Origin: Myxococcus flavus
GTDB taxonomy: Bacteria > Myxococcota > Myxococcia > Myxococcales > Myxococcaceae
Length of the DNA: 64,000 nucleotides
Assembly: GCF_050038885.1 (NCBI RefSeq)
Contig: NZ_CP143624.1
Location: 7,998,001-8,062,000 of the forward strand
Direction of reading: 5' to 3'
Shown here: in pieces, positions 8,801 to 17,318 of the stretch
Layout: the number at the start of each line of letters is the position of its first letter
How positions within the stretch are numbered: the first letter of the stretch is position 1
Position numbers and translations under genes: made by a program
The notes under the pieces: model-generated
Database searches by the model: none
The model's input: the letters and a program-made list of their open reading frames with translations, nothing else
What the model was told of the DNA's origin: nothing

Positions 8801-11447
8801 CCGCTTCGACGAGGGCTATGAGCGTGGCGTCCATGACGCGGACGCGGCCTCCATCCTGGAGAAGCTGCTGGGGCTGCACCAGGGCGCGGGTCTGCTGCGC
8901 TTCGCCCCGGTGCCCCGCGCCTGGGCGGCGCTGTACTGGGCGTTCGATGCCGACGAGGCGGGCAAGGCGGTGTTCCAGCGGCGGGCGCGGAGCCTGGCCC
9001 GGCTGCGCACGACCTTCGCGTCCGGCGGCAGCCTGGCCGAGGTGGGCGAAGCGCTGGGCGACCGCATCGGTGCGTTCCTTACCGCGCATGGCCTGAAGCA
9101 CTCGCCGGCCGAGCCCCGGCAGGCGGGCCGTTACCTCGTCGAGGAGCTGGGCGCCGAGCACCCGCGCTTCACCACCAGCGGCGAAGCGGTGGCGCTGAAG
9201 GACGCGTTCCTCCACGAACTCGACCGCCACGGGACGCGCTCCGCCTTCGAGGACGACCTGCGCGGGTTGGAGAAGGACCTGGGCGCGCGGCTGGAGCTCG
9301 CCCGGGTGTGGCTGGACGGCTACCTGGCCCAGCGGGAGGAGGGGCCGGGCGACGCCGCCCACGTGGCGCTGGAGACGGCGGTGCTGCTGCTCACCGGCAG
9401 CAAGCTGGACCGCGAGTCCGCGGGCGCGCTCACGGCCACCGAAGTCACTGGGCTGCTGGGCACACATCCCCGCATCCAGGACCGGAAGCTGGCGCTGCGC
9501 CTGGACGAGTTCCTGGCGCGCCTGGGCGAGTTCCGGCAGGTGCGCGTGCCGCAGTACCAGGCCTACCGCGCGATGCAGCGCGAGCTGCTGGAGCGTGAGC
9601 GCCGCAAGCTGCGGCTGGAAGAGCTGACGCCGAAGGTCCTGAGCTCCTTCGTGCGCAACCGCCTCATCGACGAGGTGTACCTGCCGCTCATCGGCGCGAA
9701 CCTGGCGAAGCAGCTCGGCGCGGCGGGCGAGGGCAAGCGCACCGACCGCATGGGCATGCTGCTGCTCATGTCGCCGCCGGGCTATGGCAAGACGACGCTG
9801 ATGGAGTACGTGGCCAGCCGGCTGGGCCTCACCTTCGTGAAGGTGAACGGCCCCGCGCTGGGCCACTCCGTGAAGTCGCTGGACCCGGCCGAGGCGCCCA
9901 ACGCCACGGCGCGGCAGGAGGTGGAGCGCATCAACCTGTCCTTCGAGATGGGCAACAATGTGATGCTCTACCTCGACGACATCCAGCACACCGACCCGGA
10001 GCTGCTCCAGAAGTTCATCTCGCTGTGCGACGGCCAGCGCCGTATCGAGGGCGTGTGGAACGGCCGGACGCGCACGTACGACCTGCGCGGGAAGAAGTTC
10101 TGCGTGGTCATGGCCGGCAACCCGTACACGGAGACGGGGGAGCGCTTCCGCATCCCGGACATGCTCGCCAACCGCGCGGACACCTACAACCTGGGTGACA
10201 TCCTCGACGGCAAGGAGCACCTGTTCGCGCTCAGCTACATCGAGAACGCGCTCACGTCGAACCCGGTGACGGCGCCGCTGGCCACGCGTGAGCCGGCGGA
10301 CACCCACCGCCTCATCCGCATGGCGCAGGGCGAGGACGTGCAGACGAGCGAGCTGAAGCACGGCTACGCGGCGGCGGAGCTCCAGGAGATCATCGCCGTC
10401 TTCCAGCGCATGTTCCGGGCCCAGTCGGTGCTGCTGAAGGTGAACCTGCAGTACATCGCCTCGGCGGCGCAGGACGAGCGCTTCCGGACCGAGCCCGCGT
10501 TCAAGTTGCAGGGCAGCTACCGCAACATGAACAAGCTCACGGAGAAGATCGTCGCGGCGATGACCGACGACGAGCTCGAGCGGCTCATTGACGACCACTA
10601 CCAGGGCGAGTCGCAGACGCTGACGACGGCGGCCGAGCAGAACCTGCTCAAGCTGGCGGAGATGCGTGGCCGGCTCACGCCGGAGAAGGCGAAGCGCTGG
10701 GAGGAGATCAAGCAGGGCTTCGCGCGCGTGAAGCGCATGGGCGGCAAGGACGACGACCCGGTGGCGCGCGTCACGGGACAGCTCAGTGGCATCGAGGAGC
10801 AGCTCGGCGCGGTGCGGGACGCGGTGGTGCAGGCCGCCACCCACGTCTCGGCCAGCCACAGCCGCGAGGAGCAGCCTGCCGCGGTGGTGGAGGTGCTGCC
10901 CCGCCTGGAGTCCCTGCGCGAGGCGGTGCTGGAGGTGGCGAAGGTGGGCCGCGAGTCCGTGCAGGTCGCGAAGTCCACGCCGGCACCCGTGGCCGCCGCC
11001 CCCGTGGCCGCGGGGCCGGACCTGACGCCGTACCTCAAGCACCTGGCCCACCTGCTCAAGGCGCTGACGGAGCGGGTGGCGGCGCAGGCGGAGCGCGCGG
11101 CGGAGGCGGCGGAATCCGCGCCCACCGTGCGCATGACGGCGCCGGCGCCTTCACCGGACTTCGGCGCGTACATGGAGCAGCTCTCCCGCGCCATCACCGC
11201 GCTGGCGGAGCGGCCGGTGAACGTGTCCGCCAACGTGCCCGCGGAGGCCCTGCAGCGGACCGCGCTCACCGGGCCTTCACCGGCGGAGCTCAGCAGGCAG
11301 ATTGAGCTGGTGGAAGGCGTGCTGCTCCCGCTGGAGCGCGCCTCGCGCCGCGCCATCCAGGGCGAGGGCGAGGGCGTGAAGTCGCTCCAGGTCTGGCAGA
11401 ACGTCACCGAGGCCCTGGAGCTGCTGCGCTCCATGCTGCGGCGCTGA
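5886..11447 (+). CDS. Giant AAA+ ATPase of the DUF3686 (DNA repair ATPase-like) family
   Basis: The 1,853-residue cytoplasmic ATPase has an N-terminal region (about residues 30-450) resembling DUF3686, a long helical/coiled-coil middle, and an AAA+ module with Walker A PPGYGKTT near residue 1296 and Walker B LYLDD near 1360. The last 250 residues are Ala/Val/Glu-rich and probably extended. Family members are labelled DNA repair ATPase, but I know of no firm biochemical role. It follows the YqiJ-like and flotillin genes on the same strand, a pairing seen in other bacteria, so a membrane-microdomain-linked ATPase is a reasonable inference. The ATG at 5886 is preceded by the hairpin cluster. The huge open frame on the opposite strand is a high-GC shadow. 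Confidence 0.85.
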   Translation: MATDGGKGAAPAGEAALEGGSYEVIRARLLAQADVLGAKATDLNGRRKALFGGTELTVIGNERVRTENNCVPCDIASVGKYLLFGYNVFIGLKRETSVSDVFSLHKFEKTADGYDFSTVPNTEAGGFLADPRFVKDFGELYKYYKDAKLLQIRKLDSRLLAIFQTGQSLRDIKVFRFSLDLEGRATYLDNQGERDHVFPPSHDFEWTVATRDNYVTGQHPHVNVLDQVFVETVKGDLTIKVEDNTSSGMGIYSEPVDDPDQSLDDAEFAWAQVGTLILLRVLPFREKAHRYLVFNSRTQHVVRIDAIGQACVRLPEDQGIVFPGGYYLQTGDFKVFDGAAASEGMEFKRAIRSPNGEDVLYIFHRRTDGCYVLFPYNLVRKEVQNPLVAHGMSLFADGQLVIFRSTSDEPTRVHPMQVWQTPFVSAEHAAATPPAPGYLGKVGNAELVRGISDALTLQRIAKSEKPTRRTYEDLVAAATRALDAYYWLGHEETGLQEPVETLRRTAELIIDEFEKVVAMQKRATESLAAAEVEQETLLLRVQPENLTQAEAFMQALADLRKQRGHLITLKDIRYMDLGRVDALESAVVEASDRVSTACVDFLQKGEALAPLASRLDELLAQLEPVQTSAELAPLGEDVDRTAHGLEVLGEVVGGLQVGDPLARARILEGISELFSRLNRVRASLAAKRKELSGREKRAEFGAQFKLLGQSIESSLSQADSPERCDEAMSRLTVQLEELEGRFGEFDEFLEQITQKREELLEAFGARKQSLVDERQRRAQSLFGAAERILQGVQRRAKSFKTDDELNGYFASDAMILKLRQLADQLMELQDSVRADEVMSRVKSAKQDALRALRDRQDLFADGENLIKLGTYRFNVNTQPLDLTLLPRDGELYLQLTGTDYAQKVEDAELLKYRDLWEQHLVSESTGVYRSEYLAGCLLADAEDGKGGQSLDALHEALVGGTLLEKVRAYAADRFDEGYERGVHDADAASILEKLLGLHQGAGLLRFAPVPRAWAALYWAFDADEAGKAVFQRRARSLARLRTTFASGGSLAEVGEALGDRIGAFLTAHGLKHSPAEPRQAGRYLVEELGAEHPRFTTSGEAVALKDAFLHELDRHGTRSAFEDDLRGLEKDLGARLELARVWLDGYLAQREEGPGDAAHVALETAVLLLTGSKLDRESAGALTATEVTGLLGTHPRIQDRKLALRLDEFLARLGEFRQVRVPQYQAYRAMQRELLERERRKLRLEELTPKVLSSFVRNRLIDEVYLPLIGANLAKQLGAAGEGKRTDRMGMLLLMSPPGYGKTTLMEYVASRLGLTFVKVNGPALGHSVKSLDPAEAPNATARQEVERINLSFEMGNNVMLYLDDIQHTDPELLQKFISLCDGQRRIEGVWNGRTRTYDLRGKKFCVVMAGNPYTETGERFRIPDMLANRADTYNLGDILDGKEHLFALSYIENALTSNPVTAPLATREPADTHRLIRMAQGEDVQTSELKHGYAAAELQEIIAVFQRMFRAQSVLLKVNLQYIASAAQDERFRTEPAFKLQGSYRNMNKLTEKIVAAMTDDELERLIDDHYQGESQTLTTAAEQNLLKLAEMRGRLTPEKAKRWEEIKQGFARVKRMGGKDDDPVARVTGQLSGIEEQLGAVRDAVVQAATHVSASHSREEQPAAVVEVLPRLESLREAVLEVAKVGRESVQVAKSTPAPVAAAPVAAGPDLTPYLKHLAHLLKALTERVAAQAERAAEAAESAPTVRMTAPAPSPDFGAYMEQLSRAITALAERPVNVSANVPAEALQRTALTGPSPAELSRQIELVEGVLLPLERASRRAIQGEGEGVKSLQVWQNVTEALELLRSMLRR

Positions 11448-11460
11448 AGGGCGCCGCGCG

Positions 11461-12156
11461 TCAGCGGAACTGGCCGGAGCCCTCGACGCTGGCGTTGTCG
11501 AGGACCCGGTCCAGCGTGTCCTCCAGTTGCTGGCCGTCCACGGCGGTGACGCGGACGGAGAAGGGGCCGTCGCCCATGCCGCTCGAGTTGACGAAGTAGT
11601 TGTAGCTCTCGCGCGGGACGTCCTGCCAGGCGCCGGTGCCGCGGCGCCACTCCAGCTTCTGGATGGGCAGGCGGTGGTTGCGGACCTGGATGGCGGTCCA
11701 CCAGGGGTTGCTGCCGTCCTTGAAGTGGTACTCGACGTTGCCCGCCACGTCGCAGGAGACCGGGGTCCAGGTGATGTTGACCCGGCCCTGCTGCATCTCC
11801 GCGATGCGCGCGAAGGCCTCGCGGCTCAGGTCCAGGTGGCCGGATTCGCACTCCGGGCAGCGGTCCACGATGCGCACGCGGACCGAGCCCTTGGGGCCGA
11901 CGATGTCCACGCACTGCCCGCAGGCCGCGCTGTTGGCGTACTGGGGCGTGTTCATCGCCGCCACCATCAGGTCGCCCGTGGGCTCGTAGCTGCAGTTCCC
12001 CGCGCCCGTGGCGTCGTAGAAGGTGGCGATGCCCTGCTGCTCCTCGCCCAGCGGGGCACCGCCGCCGGACGGGTCGTCACTGCACGCGCCGCAGGCCAGG
12101 AAGGCCGCGGCGACCGGGAGGAGGAAACGTCGGGACTGCGAGCGGAATGGGTGCAT
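11461..12156 (-). CDS. Expansin-like (RlpA/GH45-fold) lipoprotein
   Basis: The 231-residue secreted protein has a signal sequence and a likely lipidation cysteine (FLAC). The mature part follows the two-domain layout of bacterial expansins. A double-psi barrel domain carries GIATFYDATGAG, conserved cysteines, VDIVGPKG and IVDRCPEC. A C-terminal beta-sandwich carries the aromatic segments NPWWTAIQVRNHR and LEWRRG. Expansins bind and loosen cellulose or peptidoglycan without hydrolysis. The gene is convergent with the ATPase, only 13 bases from its stop. The target polymer in this organism cannot be read from the sequence. Confidence 0.8.
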   Translation of the reverse strand: MHPFRSQSRRFLLPVAAAFLACGACSDDPSGGGAPLGEEQQGIATFYDATGAGNCSYEPTGDLMVAAMNTPQYANSAACGQCVDIVGPKGSVRVRIVDRCPECESGHLDLSREAFARIAEMQQGRVNITWTPVSCDVAGNVEYHFKDGSNPWWTAIQVRNHRLPIQKLEWRRGTGAWQDVPRESYNYFVNSSGMGDGPFSVRVTAVDGQQLEDTLDRVLDNASVEGSGQFR

Positions 12157-12224
12157 GGCCGCCCAGCTTACCCCGTTGCCCGGGCGGCGGCCCGGTGGCT
12201 GTGCGGGCCACCGCCGCCGGGAGT

Positions 12225-14090
12225 TCAGCGGCCCCGGGCGGAGGCGCTCTTCAGCGCGCGGGCCTGGGTGACCAGGCGGAGGAACTCGGCGCGGTCCGCG
12301 TTGCCGTCCGTGGCGCCCTGGGCGAGTTTCTCGGCCGTGGCGAGGCTCCAGCCCTCGGACGCGGGGCTCTCGCGCAGGATGTCCGCGGTGGCGGCCACGG
12401 CCAGGGCGAAGCGGAAGTCCGAGGACGCGCTGTCCAGCGACGCGCGGAGCTGGGCGCGCTCGAAGGGGAAGGCCTGCTCGGTGGCCTCGGTGCCATTGGG
12501 CGCCTTGGCGCGGACGCGCACCGTGGCCAGGGGCTCGGTGGTCTCGTCCGCCAGGTCCACCTCGTACAGCGCGGTGACGTTGTGGCCCGCGCCAATCTCG
12601 CCCGCGTCCACCTTGTCGTTCCGGAAGTCCGCGTCGGCGACGTCGCGGTTCTCGTAACCGAGCAGCCGGTAGCGCCGGACGGACGCGGGGTTGAACTCGA
12701 CCTGGAGCTTCACGTCCTTGGCGATGACCTCCAGCGTGCCGGTGAGCTGCGTCTCGAAGACCTTCCGCGCCTCGCGGAGGCTGTCGACATAGAAGCAGTT
12801 ACCATTGCCCTTGTCCGCGAGCTTCTCCATCAGGTCATCGCGGTAGTTGCCCATGCCGAAGCCCACCGCGGTGAGCGTGACGCCTTCGGCCGTGTACTTG
12901 TGGATGCGCTCCAGCATCGCGTCTGCGCTCACGTTCCGCCCGATGTTGGCATCTCCATCCGTGAGGACGACGACGCGCGACACCACGCTCCCGGAGGCCT
13001 TCTTCACCGCGTGCCGGTAGGCCAGCTCCATGCCCGAGCCCATGGCCGTGCCCCCGCCTGCTTCGAGCGAGTCGAGCGCGGCATGGATGCTCTTCACGTC
13101 GGTGGCCGGCGTCGGCGGCAGCACGTCCCGCGTGCTGCCCGCGTAGGTGACGATGGCCACGGTGTCGTTCTCGTTGAGGTTCTTGACGGCGACCTTGATG
13201 GCCTCCTTCGCGAGCGGCAGCTTGTCCGCCGAGTGCATGGAGCCGCTGGTGTCCACGAGGAACACCAGGTGCGCCGGCTTGCGCTGCGAGCGCGAGACGA
13301 CCTTGCCCTGCACGCCCACCCGCAGGAAGTAGCGCTGCGCGTGGAAGGGGGAGGGCGCGCCCTCCAGGTGCACGCTGAAGGCGCCCTTCTCCGGAGGCGC
13401 GTAGCGGAACTTGAAGTAGTTGACGAACTCCTCCACGCGGACGGCGGAGGCCGGCGGGAGCCGCCCCTGGACGAGGTACCGGCGCGAGACGGTGTAGGAG
13501 GCGGTGTCCACGTCCGCGGCGAAGGTGGAGAGCGGGTCCTTCTGCGTCTCGATGAAGCCGTGGGCCTTCCAGGATGCGAAGGTGTTGCCTCCCGCGTCGT
13601 CGGCAGGTGCCGCGCCTTCAGCTTCGGCGTGGATGGGAACCGGCATGGCGGGTGGGGGCTCGCGCCGCGCCAGCGCCATTTTCTCCCGGACCGGCATGTG
13701 TGCCTTTCCCTTCGCGGGAGCCTGGCGCGCGACGGGCATGGGCGGTGGCGGTGGCCCGCCGAGGTCCGCACCGGCGAGGTCCGCCTCGGAGGGGGCGAGC
13801 GCGCCGGCGCTCGATGACGGCGCGGGCGCGGCGATGTCCTTGCTGGGACGTGCCTCGGCGAGGGGCTCTGCCTGGGCGATGGACTCACGGGTGCGTGCCT
13901 TGGAGGCCGTCTTGGCTGGTGCAGTGGACGTGTCCGCGCGAGGGGACACCGCGGCTGGGGGCAGCTCCGCATGAGCGGGCGTGTACTGATCCGCGGTCGG
14001 ACTCCGGCTGTAGCAGGCGGGCAGGGTGCTCACGACAAGCAGGGCACTTCCCCAGGCTGTCATCTGGCGCTTCAGCGAGAAGGGGGACAT
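12225..14090 (-). CDS. VWA-domain lipoprotein, YfbK-like
   Basis: The 621-residue product begins with a lipoprotein signal (lipobox LPAC) and a long Pro/Ala/Ser-rich linker. An N-terminal YfbK-type domain, a von Willebrand factor A domain and a C-terminal DUF3520-like domain follow. The metal-ion-dependent adhesion site is intact, with DTSGSMHS near residue 279. VWA domains bind protein ligands through the bound metal. I chose the ATG at 14090 because GGAG lies five bases upstream and the signal peptide starts there; the frame open to 14315 overlaps the divergent VOC gene. No operon partner is obvious. Confidence 0.85.
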   Translation of the reverse strand: MSPFSLKRQMTAWGSALLVVSTLPACYSRSPTADQYTPAHAELPPAAVSPRADTSTAPAKTASKARTRESIAQAEPLAEARPSKDIAAPAPSSSAGALAPSEADLAGADLGGPPPPPMPVARQAPAKGKAHMPVREKMALARREPPPAMPVPIHAEAEGAAPADDAGGNTFASWKAHGFIETQKDPLSTFAADVDTASYTVSRRYLVQGRLPPASAVRVEEFVNYFKFRYAPPEKGAFSVHLEGAPSPFHAQRYFLRVGVQGKVVSRSQRKPAHLVFLVDTSGSMHSADKLPLAKEAIKVAVKNLNENDTVAIVTYAGSTRDVLPPTPATDVKSIHAALDSLEAGGGTAMGSGMELAYRHAVKKASGSVVSRVVVLTDGDANIGRNVSADAMLERIHKYTAEGVTLTAVGFGMGNYRDDLMEKLADKGNGNCFYVDSLREARKVFETQLTGTLEVIAKDVKLQVEFNPASVRRYRLLGYENRDVADADFRNDKVDAGEIGAGHNVTALYEVDLADETTEPLATVRVRAKAPNGTEATEQAFPFERAQLRASLDSASSDFRFALAVAATADILRESPASEGWSLATAEKLAQGATDGNADRAEFLRLVTQARALKSASARGR

Positions 14091-14235
14091 CCGGTCTCCA
14101 AGGTCGAGGCGTGAGTGGTTCGCCGCCTGGAAACGCGTGGCTTTCGAAAATGGGTCTACGGCGATGAATTTTCCGGCGAACACCCGCGCCCGGCGTCCTT
14201 GTCTGGCGTACGTCCGTCTGACAGGGTGCCGGTCC

Positions 14236-14724
<489 letters not shown>

Positions 14725-14725
14725 A

Positions 14726-15847
14726 TCACGGTCCGGCGGGGGCTTGCTGCCCCTGCCGGAGGACGCGCTCCGCGAGGCTCCGGAGCGCGGGCCGTACCAC
14801 GCGCTCCAGGCGGTCCACGACGACGCACAGCACGAAGGTGAGGCCAATGATGACGGCGGTGAGCACCCAGTACTGGAGCCAGCCACTGCGGTCGCCCCAG
14901 AAGCGCTGGAATGAGAAGACGCCGCCGAGCCGGTAGAACAGCAGCATCTCGTGGAAGAAGTACGCGGACAGCGACGAGGTGCCGAACACCTCCACGAAGC
15001 GCCGCAGCCGTGATGGCGCCGCGTCCACGGGGGTCCGGGCCTCCAGCCACGTCAGGACGAGCAGCACCGTGCTCACCCAGCCGAAGCGCGCCGCCGCATT
15101 GGACGGGTTGGCGACGAAGAAGCGGTGGGGCGGGTAGAGGCCGTAGAGGAAGTCTCCGAGCACTGCCCCCGTGAACCCTAGCGCCATCAGCACCAGCAGG
15201 GCGCGGATGAGACCGGCGCGGCCCCAGGCACCCGCCACGGTGCCCGCGAAGACGCCGAGCCACGCGTAGCCCAGCCAGGGTAGGAGCGGGAAGGGCGCGA
15301 AGGACGACTTCTCCGTCAGCGTGGCCCAGGGGCCGTCCACCTGTTCACCGAGCGGCGACACCGCGAAGGTGAGCATGGCCAACAGGAACGCGCCCGTGCT
15401 CAGCAGCCGCGGGCGCGCGGACAGGAGCGCGGCCACCGGCAGGACGATGAGCAGACAGAGTCCCACGCACTGGAGGATGTCCATGCGGAGGATCCACTTC
15501 GGCTCGCGCAGGAGCGGGAACCAGGCCCAGTTGACCAGGGTGGCCACGGCGAGCACCTCGCCGGCGCGGCGGAGGTTGCGGTGGACGCGAGCTCGGAGCG
15601 CACCGCTCGCGGCGCTGCGGACCATCATCAGGGCGGTCGCGAAGCCGGCGGAGAAGATGAAGGCGGGAGCGACCAGCCCGTCGACTCGGAGCAGCCGCGC
15701 CACCCATTCACTCTGGCGGAGCTCGGGCGTCAGCAGGGCGAGCGTGTGGGTCTGGACCATGAACAGCACCGCGATGCCCCGAAGCCAGTCGATGGCTCGG
15801 ACACGATCGCGGGACACGGGAGCAGGGGCGATGGATGCGGGCGTCAC
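14726..15847 (-). CDS. Multi-pass membrane acyltransferase, DUF1624/HGSNAT-like
   Basis: The 373-residue integral membrane protein has about ten hydrophobic segments. The N-terminal signature RVRAIDWLRGIAVLFMV and the buried histidine in MVQTHT match the heparan-alpha-glucosaminide N-acetyltransferase-like family (DUF1624). Members move acyl groups across the membrane onto sugars. Glycan acetylation is an inference from the family; no polysaccharide gene is adjacent. The ATG at 15847 gives a short soluble tail before the first helix. Confidence 0.75.
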   Translation of the reverse strand: MTPASIAPAPVSRDRVRAIDWLRGIAVLFMVQTHTLALLTPELRQSEWVARLLRVDGLVAPAFIFSAGFATALMMVRSAASGALRARVHRNLRRAGEVLAVATLVNWAWFPLLREPKWILRMDILQCVGLCLLIVLPVAALLSARPRLLSTGAFLLAMLTFAVSPLGEQVDGPWATLTEKSSFAPFPLLPWLGYAWLGVFAGTVAGAWGRAGLIRALLVLMALGFTGAVLGDFLYGLYPPHRFFVANPSNAAARFGWVSTVLLVLTWLEARTPVDAAPSRLRRFVEVFGTSSLSAYFFHEMLLFYRLGGVFSFQRFWGDRSGWLQYWVLTAVIIGLTFVLCVVVDRLERVVRPALRSLAERVLRQGQQAPAGP

Positions 15848-16214
15848 GTCCGGGCCAACCTACGGCACCCATGCGCCAGGTCCCAAGGAGGATGTGGACG
15901 CAGGTGGACCCGGTGCCTCTTGGCGTGGGGACCCCCGGCAGTTGAAGTTGCATCGGGTCCCTCTGGCAGGACCGGGTGCGCATGAGTCCATGGCTCGCCC
16001 TGGCCTGCCTGGCAGTCCGGGTGACTTCCGCTCTGACGGGCCTCGGGTGCCGAATCGATGGTCTTGGCGCTTCGTCGAGAAGTCCGCACTCGCCCGCGGG
16101 GAGCGCCCACTGGCGTGCACGGCGACGCCTCTCGATGATGCGCTGGCGCCTGCGGGAGCCGAGGGCCGGGCAGGCGGGCCTGGGGATGTCACGGCCCGCC
16201 TGCCTTGAAATGGC
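15848..16214. other. 367-base gap with no supported gene
   Basis: This stretch lies upstream of the acyltransferase and downstream of the SDR gene, both on the minus strand. Short open frames exist on both strands but none has protein-like composition, a ribosome binding site and family resemblance together. I see no tRNA, clear terminator or repeat in it. Confidence 0.5.
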
Positions 16215-17138
16215 CTACCGGTAGCCTGTGGCGTCCGCGGGCTTCCCGGCGTCCTGCACCTCGGGCACGTAGCGCCAGGCATCGGGCTTGCTGCCGTCCA
16301 GGTCCGTGAAGCCGTAGACGCGGGCGAGCTGTCCGCTCGACAGGGATTGCCCGGACCAGCGCGCCCGGTCCGGGTCCGCGGCCAGCGCAGCCACCGCGCG
16401 GCCCACGTAGGCCGGCGACTCCGAGATGATGAAGTGCGGTTCCTTCGCGGTGGCGTCGCGCCAGTTCGCCTCGGTGACGCCGAAGTGTTCCAGCATGCCT
16501 TCGGAGCGCATCCAACCCGGCGTCAGCGCGACGGCGGTGCCGCCGTGGGGCTTCAGCTCCTGGGCCTGGCTCCACGCGAGGCGGAGGAGGGATGCCTTCG
16601 CGAGGTCATAGAACGTCGAGACGCGGTAGTGCGTCGCGTTGTAGTCCGCGGTTCCGTCGGTGACTTCGACGACCAGACCGCCTGGACGGCGGATGAGCAG
16701 CGGCAGCGCGAAGTGACTGGTGATGAGGTGCGTGTCCACGCCCAGCCGGAGCAGCCGCAGCCCCTTGTCGAGCGAGTGCTCCCACACACTCTTGTTCCAC
16801 TCGAAGATGTGCTCGCCGCCCCAGATGTCATTCACGAGCACGTCGAGCCGGCCGTGTTCCTGGTCGATGCGCGCCACAAGCGAGCGCACCTGCTCGGGCT
16901 CCAGGTGGTCCGTCTGCACGGGGATGCCGACGCCGCCTGCCGCCGTGACGAGCTCCGCCGTCTCCTCGATGGTCTCCGGCCGGTTCTGCTCCGAGCGCTG
17001 GGCCCGCGTCGACCTGCCCGTGACGTAGACGGTGGCTCCCGCCGCACCAAGCTGTACCGCGATGCCACGCCCGGCCCCGCGCGTTCCACCGGCCACCAGC
17101 GCGATACGTCCCTTCAAAGGCCTCGTTGCTTCCTGCAT
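16215..17138 (-). CDS. SDR-family oxidoreductase
   Basis: The 307-residue short-chain dehydrogenase has the nucleotide-binding glycine motif GGTRGAGRG at residues 17-25, an N-D segment at VLVNDIWGG, and a catalytic Tyr-x3-Lys in FYDLAKA. The enzyme would oxidise or reduce a small alcohol or ketone with NAD(P). The ATG at 17138 is chosen over an in-frame start 15 bases upstream because GGAGGT sits seven bases before it. It stands alone, divergent from the cytochrome gene at 17319. The substrate is unknown. Confidence 0.85.
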   Translation of the reverse strand: MQEATRPLKGRIALVAGGTRGAGRGIAVQLGAAGATVYVTGRSTRAQRSEQNRPETIEETAELVTAAGGVGIPVQTDHLEPEQVRSLVARIDQEHGRLDVLVNDIWGGEHIFEWNKSVWEHSLDKGLRLLRLGVDTHLITSHFALPLLIRRPGGLVVEVTDGTADYNATHYRVSTFYDLAKASLLRLAWSQAQELKPHGGTAVALTPGWMRSEGMLEHFGVTEANWRDATAKEPHFIISESPAYVGRAVAALAADPDRARWSGQSLSSGQLARVYGFTDLDGSKPDAWRYVPEVQDAGKPADATGYR

Positions 17139-17318
17139 GTCAGTTACCTCCATGGATGTCCGAACTGGGGGGAGACCCTACGAGCCTTTCTTGACACCTC
17201 CTGACAGGATTGGGCGAGTTGGCGCGGTTCGCGCAGGAAATCACCGCAACCTTTTCACGGCTCGCCTGGTCGACCGTGCACGCGTCTCCACGACGCAAGC
17301 CGTACGCGAGGAGGTTCT

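Noticed and set aside
5802..11051. 1,749-codon open frame on the minus strand opposite the DUF3686 ATPase
   Set aside because: Its Leu/Arg/His/Val-rich composition is that of an antisense frame of a high-GC gene, and the plus-strand frame carries clear Walker motifs.
15976..16224. 82-codon plus-strand frame in the gap before the SDR gene
   Set aside because: It has a short hydrophobic start but then Arg-rich low-quality sequence, and it runs into the SDR stop region; no ribosome binding site or family resemblance.
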